In this document: in pieces, positions 53,228-61,727 of the stretch
Layout: every line of letters begins with the position of its first letter
How positions within the stretch are numbered: position 1 is the first letter of the stretch
Source: Devosia sp.
GTDB lineage: Bacteria; Pseudomonadota; Alphaproteobacteria; Rhizobiales; Devosiaceae
DNA: 64,000 bases
Assembly: GCF_028290435.1 (NCBI RefSeq)
Contig: NZ_JAQGJV010000015.1
Location: 62,001 to 126,000, forward strand
Direction: 5' to 3'
The notes under the pieces: model-generated
What the model was told of the DNA's origin: nothing
Seen by the model: the letters and a program-made list of their open reading frames with translations, nothing else
Database searches by the model: none
Made by a program: the position numbers and the translations under genes

Positions 53228-54376
53228 ATGCGCCCATCGCCCAAGACCATCGTCGAGTTCCGCTTCGAGGAAGTCGTGGTGCCCGCCAATCCGGGCTCCG
53301 TCAACAGCCCCGGCTACGACAAGCCGCTGCATATGTTGCCAGTGGGTGGCAAGGCGGGCTGGTCGGTCCAATTCGATGAATTGCCCAAGCTCATCCTGCA
53401 GCTCAAGCTGGCCGATGGCACCATCGGCTGGGGCGAATTTTACCGCGACCACAACTGGGCCACTATCGAGGGCGTGGTGCCGAACCTGCTCGGCCGGACA
53501 CTGGACGAGCTGAGCTTGCAGGACCTGCCGATCCCGCTATCGCGCGAATATGATGGCTTTGAATGCGCCATCTGGGATGCCGAGGCCAAGTCGCTCGATA
53601 TTCCGCTGCACAAGCTGCTGGGCGGTGCGGTGCGGGACGCCGTCAAGGTGGGGTCGTGGTCGAGTTACCGCGTGCCTGGCGAAATGAGTGAGGTCGCCAA
53701 ACAATTCCAGGCGCAGGGCTATGACTGCATCAAGCTCAAGGCTGGGCTGGACGACGACGTCGTCGGCTGGTGCGAAGAGATCAAGGCCAATGCGCCCGGA
53801 ATGTGGGTGATCATCGATCCGAACCAGCGCTGGGAAAATGCCGGCGAGGCCCGGCGACGGCTGCGCGCACTCGATGCGATCGGCAATCTGATGCTGATCG
53901 AAGACCCGATCCCGCGCTGGATGCTGCAGGATTATGCGCGATTGCGCAATTTCACCGCCACCCCGGTCGTGCTGCACCTGTCGCTACCCTATGTCTATCA
54001 GGGCCAGCGGCCCTATGACGCCATCAACGCCATCGCCCATGGCGCCGTCGACGGCTTCAATTTCAACTGCGGCCTCGCAAAATTCCGCGATCTCGACGCC
54101 ATCGCACACACGGCCAACCTGCCCTGCTGGCATGGCTCGGAGGTCGATCTAGGGATTTTGGAGGCCATGTATGTGCACCAGGCGGCAGCGGCCCGCTCCT
54201 GCACCTGGCCGTCCGATATCTTCGGCCGCATGATCCGCTCGCATGACCTGCTGGAAACGCCGCTGGCGTTCGAGCCGCCGTTCGTGAGGCTGCCGCAGGG
54301 GCCAGGGCTGGGTGTCACCCCGTCGCGCGAAGCGATCGATCGCTTCAAGACCGGCGAACGCGTCTTCACCCTCTAG
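53228..54376 (+). CDS. Mandelate racemase/muconate lactonizing enzyme family protein, atypical
   Basis: A 382-residue enolase-superfamily protein: KLKAG (K169, K171) acid/base motif, metal ligands D197 in IIDPNQRW and E225 in MLIEDPI. At the third metal-ligand position, where family members have Asp or Glu, the segment reads PVVLHLSLP, without an acidic residue. NFNCGLAKFRD and WHGSEVDLGI follow. It probably dehydrates or epimerises a sugar acid-type compound if active. ATG 53228. It leads the divergent operon with the SnoaL-RidA and creatininase genes. Confidence 0.85.
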   Translation: MRPSPKTIVEFRFEEVVVPANPGSVNSPGYDKPLHMLPVGGKAGWSVQFDELPKLILQLKLADGTIGWGEFYRDHNWATIEGVVPNLLGRTLDELSLQDLPIPLSREYDGFECAIWDAEAKSLDIPLHKLLGGAVRDAVKVGSWSSYRVPGEMSEVAKQFQAQGYDCIKLKAGLDDDVVGWCEEIKANAPGMWVIIDPNQRWENAGEARRRLRALDAIGNLMLIEDPIPRWMLQDYARLRNFTATPVVLHLSLPYVYQGQRPYDAINAIAHGAVDGFNFNCGLAKFRDLDAIAHTANLPCWHGSEVDLGILEAMYVHQAAAARSCTWPSDIFGRMIRSHDLLETPLAFEPPFVRLPQGPGLGVTPSREAIDRFKTGERVFTL

Positions 54377-54385
54377 GAGGCGACC

Positions 54386-55267
54386 ATGCCCTATGACGTC
54401 AATCCGTTTCCGCCCGCCGATGCCGACCGCCATGCCATCTGGGAGATGCTGGTGCGGCGCGATATCGAGGCCTATCTGACCGCCGACTGGGATGCCCATG
54501 CCCGCGATTTCGTGCCCGACGGGTTTTTCGGTATCGACGGGCTGCGCTCGTCCAACCCCGACAGCTGGCGGCCGCTCTATCCTTCGCTCGATGCCTATGC
54601 GCGCAACTGGATCGCGTTCGCCCGCCAGTCGATCGGCGTCGAATATGCCGAGGATCATCGGCTCGCCACGTATCGCGCCACCATCCTGCGCGACATCGAT
54701 ATCCAGGCCGACTTCGCCGTGGCGCACAAGAAATTCGATGGCGGCATCGCCCGTGCCGATGGGGGCATGGACCGGCTGAACTGGCAGACCATCTATCTGT
54801 GCCGCAAGCTGGGCCAGACCTGGAAGATAGCGGGTTTCCTTGGCTATCTGCCCAATCCGATGGGCACGGCCGATGGCCCCACCCGCAGCGTTATTCGCGC
54901 CCCGGCCAGCAGCCAGCACGTGACGGCTGGCCCCTACTCCCCGGTTCTCGAAGTGGCCGCGGGACGGCTGGTGGTCATCTCCGGCCAGGTCGCGGTTGGG
55001 CCGGACGGCACCATGCTGGCGGCCGACTTTGCCGGCCAGGCGCGGGCGACTTTGAGCAATTGCGCGGCGCAACTGGCGGCCGCCGGCTGCACCCTGGCCG
55101 ATGTGTTCAAGGTCAATTGTTACGTTACCGACCTCGATCACTGGCCGCAATTCAATGCCGTCTATCTCGACATCATGCCCAAGCCGCTGCCGGTGCGCAC
55201 CACCGTGCAGACGGGCCTATTGGGCGACTATCTCGTGGAAATCGAAATGTGGGCGGCCAAGCCATGA
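54386..55267 (+). CDS. SnoaL-like/NTF2-fold domain fused to RidA domain
   Basis: A 293-residue two-domain protein. Residues ~1-160 look like an NTF2/SnoaL-type cone (RHAIWEMLVRRDIEAYLTADWDAHARDFVPDGFFG and RLNWQTIYLCRKLGQTWKIAGF). Residues ~172-293 form a Rid domain: QHVTAGPYSP, LVVISGQVAVG, LADVFKVNCYVTD, the substrate-binding Arg in LPVRTTVQ, and VEIEMWA. RidA proteins hydrolyse enamines or imines; the joined domain may prepare or isomerise the substrate. It lies nine bases after the racemase-type gene and overlaps the creatininase gene. Confidence 0.82.
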   Translation: MPYDVNPFPPADADRHAIWEMLVRRDIEAYLTADWDAHARDFVPDGFFGIDGLRSSNPDSWRPLYPSLDAYARNWIAFARQSIGVEYAEDHRLATYRATILRDIDIQADFAVAHKKFDGGIARADGGMDRLNWQTIYLCRKLGQTWKIAGFLGYLPNPMGTADGPTRSVIRAPASSQHVTAGPYSPVLEVAAGRLVVISGQVAVGPDGTMLAADFAGQARATLSNCAAQLAAAGCTLADVFKVNCYVTDLDHWPQFNAVYLDIMPKPLPVRTTVQTGLLGDYLVEIEMWAAKP

Positions 55268-56019
55268 AATGGGAATACCTTACGACGCGCCAGATCGACG
55301 CGATCGACCGCAATATCCCGGTGTTCCTCAACATCGCCGCCATCGAGCAGCATGGCCCGCATCTGCCGGTCGCGACCGATGCGCTGATCGGCGCCCACTT
55401 TCTCGATCGCCTGGATGACGCGCTGACCGACACAGTGCTGGTGCTGCCGCAGATCAAGGTGTGCTGCTCGCGCCATCATCTGGACTTCCCCGGCACGCTC
55501 AGCGTCAAGCATGCTACTTTTCTTGGCTACGTCACCGAGTTGCTGCAATCGGTGGTCGATGCCGGCTTCAAGCGCATCGTGATCGTCAACAGCCATGGTG
55601 GCAACCAGGCCATCGGCCAGGTCATCGTCGAGCAGTTCGGCGCGGACAATCCGGGCGTCACCATCGGCCTGGTCACATGGTGGACGCTGGCGCATGCCGA
55701 GCTCGTTGCGGTCAATGAATCGGGCCCGTTCGGCATCGGCCATGCCTGCGAGTTCGAAACTTCGCTGATCCAGCACATCGCACCGCATCTGGTGCAACAC
55801 CCGATCCCGCAGGAACTCAGCTACGTCCATACCTATCCGTGGGCCGAGGGCGACATGCTGCGCGGCGCGCAGGGCAGCATGTATCGCAGCATGCGCGAAA
55901 TCTCCGGCGGCAGCGGTGTCGTCGGCAACCCAGCTTTCGCCTCTGCGGCGAAGGGCGAGCGCATCAGCACCATCGTGGTGAACCGGCTCATCACCGTCGC
56001 GCAAACGCTCGGCGGATAG
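55264..56019 (+). CDS. Creatininase-family amidohydrolase
   Basis: A 251-residue protein of the creatininase/MftE/FAPy family. Metal and catalytic residues are visible in IEQHGPHLPVATD (E28, H30, H33, D39), NSHGGNQ and GIGHACEFETSL. The family opens cyclic amides (creatinine, FAPy-type, peptide ends). It overlaps the RidA-fusion gene by four bases. With a RidA partner, a lactam or amide with N-containing intermediates is a likely substrate; inference only. Confidence 0.9.
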   Translation: MKWEYLTTRQIDAIDRNIPVFLNIAAIEQHGPHLPVATDALIGAHFLDRLDDALTDTVLVLPQIKVCCSRHHLDFPGTLSVKHATFLGYVTELLQSVVDAGFKRIVIVNSHGGNQAIGQVIVEQFGADNPGVTIGLVTWWTLAHAELVAVNESGPFGIGHACEFETSLIQHIAPHLVQHPIPQELSYVHTYPWAEGDMLRGAQGSMYRSMREISGGSGVVGNPAFASAAKGERISTIVVNRLITVAQTLGG

Positions 56020-56123
56020 CGGCTCGCCATATCCCGCCTCCAGCCGTCGAGACGTTCATTCCCGGCCAGCGCTCAGCTTGCGTTCAGTTGCTATGGCGCA
56101 TGGAAGGCAAAATGGAGGCCGCA

Positions 56124-56531
56124 ATGCGTGTCGTGATTCTGGGTCTGCTAGCGATGTTGGCCGTGACGGGCGTGGCGGAGGCCCGTGATTGCAGTGGGCA
56201 GGGTTCGGCACGCGTCTTGCAGTTCGATGACTGGGCGGTTTCGAACAGCGGCAAAGTGCAGGTCGATTTGAGCTATCGGCTTGATGCGGAAAAGCCCGTG
56301 ACGGTGCTGCAGGGCCATGTGTATTTCCAGATCGCGCCCGATGACGTGCTGGCCGATGCGGCTATCGATCTGACCAATTCGGCTGGCATGCCGGATAGCG
56401 GGGATCAGGCCATCACGCTGTCCAAGGACGCGGCGCGCCGGCTGGCCAAGGCCGATCATGAGGCGGTGAGCGTCTTCGCCTGCACCAATTATATCGAATT
56501 TCTGGATGGCGGTGGCATGATCATCGACTGA
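56124..56531 (+). CDS. Secreted hypothetical protein
   Basis: A 135-residue protein with a signal peptide (VVILGLLAMLAVTGVAEA), then a beta-rich domain (QVDLSYRLDAEKPVTVLQGHVYFQIAPDD) with one Cys near each end (RDCSGQ, FACTNY), possibly a disulfide. GGAGG lies five bases before ATG 56124. No family recognised; probably periplasmic. It follows the operon at 104 bases and may be separate. Confidence 0.65.
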   Translation: MRVVILGLLAMLAVTGVAEARDCSGQGSARVLQFDDWAVSNSGKVQVDLSYRLDAEKPVTVLQGHVYFQIAPDDVLADAAIDLTNSAGMPDSGDQAITLSKDAARRLAKADHEAVSVFACTNYIEFLDGGGMIID

Positions 56532-56543
56532 TATCGGTCACCG

Positions 56544-56915
56544 TCAGGCGAGCATTTCCTGCATGGCGGAAGCGATTTTGCCGGTACTGTAGGGCTTGGG
56601 AAAGAAGCGACCTCCGACGGGCAGTTTGGCGCGACCAACCAGGGTCTTGCCGGAGGTAACGATGATTAGGGTTGGCGGCCAGCGCTCGCGCACAGCGGCG
56701 GAGAGCTTGAGGCCATCCATCGAGCCGGGCATATCCACGTCGGTAAACAGGATGCGGATTTCGCCATGGGCTTCGAGCAGCTCTATGGCGTCGTCCGCAT
56801 TGCTAGCTTCAAACACAGTGAAACCGGCGTCGCGCAGATCGTAGGCTGTGGCCGAGAGGATCAGAAATTCATCCTCGACGACAAGAATGGCCGGTAAAGG
56901 TCCGTTGAACGGCAA
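56544..56915 (-). CDS. Single-domain response regulator
   Basis: A 123-residue receiver domain: acidic pocket VVEDEFL (E14, D15), phospho-acceptor D59 in LFTDVDMPG, Thr in IVTSGK and K in FFPKP. No output domain, so it signals by protein contact. It resembles the CpdR/FixJ-like receiver proteins of Hyphomicrobiales. It is convergent with the secreted hypothetical gene. The partner kinase is not in the window. Confidence 0.85.
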   Translation of the reverse strand: MPFNGPLPAILVVEDEFLILSATAYDLRDAGFTVFEASNADDAIELLEAHGEIRILFTDVDMPGSMDGLKLSAAVRERWPPTLIIVTSGKTLVGRAKLPVGGRFFPKPYSTGKIASAMQEMLA

Positions 56916-57059
56916 ATCATCACCTAAACTGGCTCACTGACACCAGGGGGCGTGCCGGAAGGCGCGCAGTCAGGATATACTCAAGCCCGGGGGAGCGTAT
57001 TCGATCCGTTTGCACGGTGAAAATCGTACAAAGCGTGTTGGTTCATCACCGCTGAGAAA

Positions 57060-57088
57060 GCCCGCCCTATCCTTGCGGATAGAGCGGG
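57060..57088 (-). terminator. Terminator hairpin of the PRC-barrel gene
   Basis: GCCCGC-c-CTATCC and GGATAG-a-GCGGGC pair with one mismatch around TTGC, followed on the minus strand by TTTCTC. It lies about 30 bases past the stop of the minus-strand PRC-barrel gene. Confidence 0.65.
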
Positions 57089-57121
57089 CCGAGACGATCA
57101 TCGCATCGCACCGGGCGAGGG

Positions 57122-57511
57122 TCAGATCCAATAGGGCGCTACACCATAGTAGTCGTAGACGCGGCGACCGTTTTCCTCGGTCCAGTAATCGTCGTCTTCA
57201 CGTTCGTATTTGGGAGCGCCTTCAAGCTGCTGCTTGGAGACATCGACGCGATAGCCGCCCAGTTCCTCGTCATAGTTGAGCTTTGACCAGGGCAACGGGT
57301 AGTGATCGTGGCCGATGCCGAGGAAACCGCCGAAGCTGAGCACGGCGTAGGACACCTTGCCACTGCGCTTTTCGACCAGAATGCGTTCGATAGAGCCGAT
57401 ATGCTCGCCATTGGGATCATAGACCTTAGTGCCTTCGACCTTGTCGGAGGCGATCAGATCATGAGTTTCCTTGATATTGGGGCTGGCGTTGCGGTTGTCA
57501 TCGTAAGCCAT
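57122..57511 (-). CDS. PRC-barrel domain protein
   Basis: A 129-residue protein. The PRC-barrel fold covers residues ~15-100: DLIASDKVEGTKVYDPNGEHIGSIERIL, SYAVLSFGGFLGIGHDHYPLPW. It ends in a Tyr-rich acidic tail (EDDDYWTEENGRRVYDYYG). PRC-barrel proteins of this kind in Hyphomicrobiales are small cytoplasmic or envelope-associated factors, often stress-induced. ATG 57511 is the family-like start; the longer frame is spurious. A strong hairpin terminates it. Confidence 0.85.
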   Translation of the reverse strand: MAYDDNRNASPNIKETHDLIASDKVEGTKVYDPNGEHIGSIERILVEKRSGKVSYAVLSFGGFLGIGHDHYPLPWSKLNYDEELGGYRVDVSKQQLEGAPKYEREDDDYWTEENGRRVYDYYGVAPYWI

Positions 57512-57705
57512 GGAAAATCTCCTCTGGTTGGTGTGACAGGATAACGCGACGGCTGGAATCGAGTTCCGGAAAAGTGGATGAACCGAATGTGATCGACGCG
57601 TTGGCGTCGCATTAAGGGCGATTGCGTTATGACAGCACATCGCTTGGGTGGGCTGTGTGGCTTGCCCCAGCCCCCTCCTTGTCGATCGTCCGGTCAGTGC
57701 CCTTC

Positions 57706-58380
57706 ATGACAACTTCCGCCCTACCCTTTCCCTCCGTCTCCCGTCGCGGTTTCCTGGCTGGGAGCGCTGCCCTCAGCGCCCTCGCCCTGGCCGGCTGTGC
57801 CACCACCGATGAGCGCCTGCCGCCGGAGCCGACGTTCGATCCGGCCTACCTGCAGATGTATGCGGCGCTGCCGAACGAGAAATTCCCTGTTCCGGCTGTC
57901 GACCTGCGCTATCTCAAGCCAACCCATTTCCGGCAATACGTTCCCGACCCCACCGGGGAGCGTCCGGGGACCATCGTTGTCAGCACGGCGGAACGCTATC
58001 TCTATCTGGTGCAGGAAGGCGGCCAGGCGCTGCGTTATGGCGTCGGCATCGGCCGCGAGGGCTTTGCCTGGTCGGGACGCGCCGAAATCGCCCGCAAGGC
58101 GATGTGGCCGACCTGGACGCCGCCGCGTGAAATGGTGCTGCGCGACCCCAATGCGGCGCCATGGGCTAATGGCATGCCGGGCGGGCTCGGCAATCCGCTG
58201 GGCGCCCGCGCCATGTATATCTATCAGGATGGTCGCGACACCATCTACCGCCTGCACGGCACCTCGGACCCCGCAACCATTGGCGAAGCGGTCTCCAGCG
58301 GCTGCGTTCGCCTGATCAACCAAGACGTCATCGACCTCTACCAGCGCGTGCCGGTTGGGACGCCGATCCTGGTCGTCTAG
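57706..58380 (+). CDS. L,D-transpeptidase (YkuD), lipoprotein-type
   Basis: About 224 residues. The N-terminus SRRGFLAGSAALSALALAGC is a twin-arginine-like signal with a lipobox Cys. The YkuD catalytic domain has LHGTSDPATIGEAVSSGCVRLINQDVIDLY: His and the nucleophile Cys (~200) are in place. It forms 3-3 cross-links in peptidoglycan or attaches proteins. ATG 57706 gives the twin-arginine signal; the frame from 57622 adds an unlikely leader. Confidence 0.9.
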   Translation: MTTSALPFPSVSRRGFLAGSAALSALALAGCATTDERLPPEPTFDPAYLQMYAALPNEKFPVPAVDLRYLKPTHFRQYVPDPTGERPGTIVVSTAERYLYLVQEGGQALRYGVGIGREGFAWSGRAEIARKAMWPTWTPPREMVLRDPNAAPWANGMPGGLGNPLGARAMYIYQDGRDTIYRLHGTSDPATIGEAVSSGCVRLINQDVIDLYQRVPVGTPILVV

Positions 58381-58458
58381 GGAACCCAAGGCCTTCGCCT
58401 CGCATTGACAGGGCAACGGGGAGCGGTCCGCTCTCCTTGTATGTTAATGGAGGCGGAA

Positions 58459-58716
58459 ATGGCATTCGACAGTCTCGAAGAGCGCATGGGGGGCGATGAC
58501 AACATCACGCCCATGGAAATCGCCCACCACACCCTGTTTACGGCCAAGGAAAAAATCGAGCTGCTGAACCAGCTCAAGGCCGACGTGACCGGCGCCCATC
58601 ACGAAGGCAAGTCGATGGCAGTCGATGCCGAAGAGATCGATGCCGCTATCGCCGAAGTGCGCCAGGGCGTGCAGGATGGCGTGGGCGCCGACACAGTCGC
58701 GCGGGGAGATTTCTGA
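58459..58716 (+). CDS. Small hypothetical protein
   Basis: An 85-residue acidic helical protein: DSLEERMGGDDNITPMEIAHHT, then a charged helix KEKIELLNQLKADVTGA. ATG 58459 has GGAGG five bases upstream. No family recognised. It overlaps the next gene by one base (TGATG), which implies translational coupling. Confidence 0.65.
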   Translation: MAFDSLEERMGGDDNITPMEIAHHTLFTAKEKIELLNQLKADVTGAHHEGKSMAVDAEEIDAAIAEVRQGVQDGVGADTVARGDF

Positions 58717-59021
58717 TGGCCACGGTCTCGAAATTCCCGCGTCAGCCCACGGTAGCCAATGTCGACGTGCTGGTGGATGAAAATGGCAGCACGGTCGACG
58801 TGCCCGATGGCTCCGAATTGAAGGTGGCCGGCGAACACGATGCTGTCGTTGCGGCGACCAGCCCGACCAATTGGTGGCTTTATGGCTTGGTGGCCTTGGC
58901 GATCGTCATCGCTATCGTATTGGCGCTTCAGGTGTTCAATGGGGCGCCGGGCAGCGAAGTGCAGCCGGGCACGCCGACTTCGGCGCCGGTTGTGGAACCC
59001 GTCGCGCCAGTGGCACCATAA
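58716..59021 (+). CDS. Small single-pass membrane protein
   Basis: A 101-residue protein with one transmembrane helix near the C-terminal half (WWLYGLVALAIVIAIVLALQ), an acidic N-terminal part and a Pro/Val-rich tail (TPTSAPVVEPVAPVAP). Function unknown; coupled to the small acidic protein upstream, so the two may interact. A bidirectional terminator follows. Confidence 0.65.
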   Translation: MATVSKFPRQPTVANVDVLVDENGSTVDVPDGSELKVAGEHDAVVAATSPTNWWLYGLVALAIVIAIVLALQVFNGAPGSEVQPGTPTSAPVVEPVAPVAP

Positions 59022-59022
59022 A

Positions 59023-59054
59023 CGAAAAGCGCGGCCCGATGGCCGCGCTTTTCG
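59023..59054. terminator. Bidirectional terminator
   Basis: CGAAAAGCGCGGCC (59023-59036) and GGCCGCGCTTTTCG (59041-59054) form a perfect 14-bp stem around a four-base loop, between two convergent genes. Confidence 0.85.
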
Positions 59055-59073
59055 CATCCGGGTGAAGGCTCGA

Positions 59074-59736
59074 TCAGCCCTGGATTGGCGACAGCTGGAT
59101 TTCGACGCGGCGATTTTGCGCGCGGCCGGATTCGGTGCTGTTGGAGGCGATGGGGTTCTGCTCGCCGTGGCCGGTAATCGAGAAGCGCTGCTGCACGATG
59201 CCCTGGTTGGCCAGAATGGTCGCCACCGAAATGGCGCGCTTGTAGGAGAGCTGCTGATTGTAGGCGTCGTCGCCCTGCGAGTCGGTATGGCCCGAAACGT
59301 CGATGAGCGTCTTGTCGAACTTCTTGAGCACCAGGGCTACCGAGACCAGCGTCTGGTTGAACTGCGGCTGCACGTTCGACTGATCGGTGGCGAAAGTGAT
59401 GTTGGACGGCATGTTGAGGATGATTTGCTGACCGACGCGGGTCACCGAGACACCGGTGCCCTGCAACTGCGCGCGCAGCTCTGCTTCCTGCTGGTCCATG
59501 TAGTTGCCAATGGCAGCGCCGGTCAGGCCGCCAACGCCGGCGCCGATCAGTGCGCCAACGCGCGCATCACCGCCCACGGCCGCGCCGATCAGCGCGCCCG
59601 CGACAGCGCCGCCGCCGGCGCCAAGCAAGCCGCCGCCCGCCGTATTGGAGAGCTGCGACTGCCCGGTATAGGGATTTGTGGTGCTGCAGGCGCTGAGCGC
59701 CAGCGCGGCAAGCGCCGCAACGATGATATTGGTCTT
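59074..59736 (-). CDS. OmpA-family lipoprotein
   Basis: A 220-residue protein: lipobox signal (VAALAALALSAC), glycine-zipper segment (GGGLLGAGGGAVAGALIGAA, residues ~40-90), then an OmpA C-terminal peptidoglycan-binding domain: ITFATDQSNVQPQFNQTL, SGHTDSQGDDAYNQQLSYKR and NRRVEIQLSP. It links the outer membrane to peptidoglycan. ATG 59736 starts the signal peptide. Convergent with the previous gene. Confidence 0.92.
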   Translation of the reverse strand, partial: KTNIIVAALAALALSACSTTNPYTGQSQLSNTAGGGLLGAGGGAVAGALIGAAVGGDARVGALIGAGVGGLTGAAIGNYMDQQEAELRAQLQGTGVSVTRVGQQIILNMPSNITFATDQSNVQPQFNQTLVSVALVLKKFDKTLIDVSGHTDSQGDDAYNQQLSYKRAISVATILANQGIVQQRFSITGHGEQNPIASNSTESGRAQNRRVEIQLSPIQG

Positions 59737-59826
59737 CATGACAATGTCCCCTGGCAAGTGATTGGTCTCGTGCGTGGTCAATACGGCAGCATGATGATCA
59801 GGGAAAGCCCCTGATGGCGCGCACCG

Positions 59827-60597
59827 TCAGGCGTTGGCCCAGCCGCCATCGACGACGAACTGCTGGGCTGAAATCATGGCGCTATCCTCTGACGCCAGAA
59901 ACAGGGCCATGCGCGCGATATCGTCGGGATAGACGCGGCCGGCCAGGGCCTGGTCGCGGTCGAGCGCCGCCTCGCCCTCGGCATCGAGCCAATGGGTCAA
60001 TTGCCGCTCGGTCATCACCCAGCCGGGCACCAGCGTATTGACGCGGATGCCGGACTTACCCAAAGCGCGAGCCATGGAACGGGTGAGGCCATGCGTGGCG
60101 GCCTTGGCGGTTTCGTAGATCGGAATGCGTGGCGTCATCACCATCCAGCTGATCGAGCCGGTATTGATGATCGAGCCGCGGCCGGCCTTGATCATGGCTG
60201 GGGCCACGGCCTGGATGGCGAAAAAGTGGTGCTTGAGATTGACGGCCATGCGGTCGTCCCAATAGTCCGGCGTGACCTCGTTCCATTCGTGACGCTGGTC
60301 GTGGGCGGCATTGTTGACCAGCACCAGCGCATCGCCATGGGCGGCGGCGAAGCCGGCGATCGCAGCCTGATAGACGGCAAGATCGGTGACGTCGCATTGG
60401 GTGAATTTCGCGGTTTGGCCCGCCGCGGTCAGCTCGTCCGCGAGCCTGTTTCCGGCCTCCACGGCGATATCGACAAAGCCCACCTTGGCGCCCTGCGCGG
60501 CGAAATTGCGCACGAGGCTTTCACCGATGCCCGAGGCACCGCCGGAGATAACGACGGGAATACCCTTGAGGCTGGGATAGGAGGCAAAGTCGGACAT
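59827..60597 (-). CDS. Short-chain dehydrogenase/reductase
   Basis: A 256-residue SDR: SGGASGIGESLV cofactor motif, VNNAAHDQRHEW and catalytic Tyr-Lys in YETAKAATHG. Close relatives act on sugars, such as glucose or xylose-type dehydrogenases (DQRHEWNEVTP after NNAA is common in those). ATG 60597; the extension to 60726 is not supported. It is divergent from the EEP hydrolase gene. Confidence 0.85.
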   Translation of the reverse strand: MSDFASYPSLKGIPVVISGGASGIGESLVRNFAAQGAKVGFVDIAVEAGNRLADELTAAGQTAKFTQCDVTDLAVYQAAIAGFAAAHGDALVLVNNAAHDQRHEWNEVTPDYWDDRMAVNLKHHFFAIQAVAPAMIKAGRGSIINTGSISWMVMTPRIPIYETAKAATHGLTRSMARALGKSGIRVNTLVPGWVMTERQLTHWLDAEGEAALDRDQALAGRVYPDDIARMALFLASEDSAMISAQQFVVDGGWANA

Positions 60598-60719
60598 GAT
60601 GTTCTCGCCGGTGGACTGCAGCGGATTTAGCGTGGGGGCGCGATAGCCGCAAGGGCGCCTGTCACCGTAGCGACATCCGGTTCGGCTAATCGCCGGGCAA
60701 CCTCGCCCGGAGCAGTTCA

Positions 60720-61727
60720 ATGTCATTCGATCTCGTCAAACCCGCCCAGCCCACTACGCTCGCCGTGCCGTCCCAGGAAGATCGCGCAGTGCTGCGGGCG
60801 CTGGAGCGCAATGGCGCCAACCATGAACAGGCGATGGCCGGGCTGGAGTGCCTGCAGCGCGTGGAGGCCCCTCCGGCAGCACCGTCACCGGCACTGGCCT
60901 TCCCGCTACGGGTTGGCGCATGGAACCTGGAGCAGTGCTACGCGGTCGAAGCCACCGCCGAGATGCTGCGCGCGGAAAACGTGAGTCTCGTGCTCCTGTC
61001 GGAGGTCGATAACGGCATGGCGCGCACCGGGCAGCGGCACACTTCGCGCGATATCGCCAACCAGCTCGGCATGAACTATGCGTTCGGGCTGGAATTCCTG
61101 GAGCTCGATATCGGCACCGCGGTGCACCGCGAGTACTGCAAGGATGATTTCAACCGCAATGGCTTTCACGGCAATGCCCTGCTCGCAGGCACCGGCCTGA
61201 TCACGCCCGTGGTGGTGCGCCTGCCCGATCAGTTGTTCTGGTTCAATCCAGAAATGGAAACCGGCCGCGTCGGCACGCGCTGCGCGGTGGGCGCGGTGGT
61301 GATGACCGAGCAAGGGCCGCTCTATGCCGTGTCGGTACACCTGGAAAGCCGTGGCGACGCGGCACACCGCGCGGCCCAGATGCGGGCCCTGTTCGATGCT
61401 GTCGAAGCCATGAGCGGCGGCATGCCGGTGATCATCGGCGGCGATCTCAATACCGGGCTGGCCGACGGCGGCGATTTCGATGCCGAGCCGCTGTTCGCCG
61501 ACGCGCAGCAGCGCGGCTACCAGCGCCATAGCGGCGCGATGGACCAGATGACTACGCGGCCGAGCCGTATCAGCCGCAGTCCCAAGCGCGCCTACAAGCT
61601 CGATTGGGTGCTGACGCGAGGCCTCGAGGTGGAGGAAAGCCACATCGTGCCATCGGTAGCGCCGGATGGCGAAGTGCTGTCCGACCACGACATGGTGGTA
61701 GCGACGATTTCCGGCTTTGCCGCTTAG
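60720..61727 (+). CDS. Endonuclease/exonuclease/phosphatase family protein
   Basis: A 335-residue EEP-fold hydrolase. Motifs: VGAWNLEQC, LLSEVDNG (metal Glu), FHGNALLAG, SVHLESRGD, IIGGDLNTG, KLDWVL and LSDHDMVVA. Members cut nucleic acids, phospholipids or phosphoinositides. No signal peptide is seen, so it should be cytoplasmic. The first ~60 residues are variable. Its stop overlaps that of the convergent gene. Confidence 0.87.
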   Translation: MSFDLVKPAQPTTLAVPSQEDRAVLRALERNGANHEQAMAGLECLQRVEAPPAAPSPALAFPLRVGAWNLEQCYAVEATAEMLRAENVSLVLLSEVDNGMARTGQRHTSRDIANQLGMNYAFGLEFLELDIGTAVHREYCKDDFNRNGFHGNALLAGTGLITPVVVRLPDQLFWFNPEMETGRVGTRCAVGAVVMTEQGPLYAVSVHLESRGDAAHRAAQMRALFDAVEAMSGGMPVIIGGDLNTGLADGGDFDAEPLFADAQQRGYQRHSGAMDQMTTRPSRISRSPKRAYKLDWVLTRGLEVEESHIVPSVAPDGEVLSDHDMVVATISGFAA

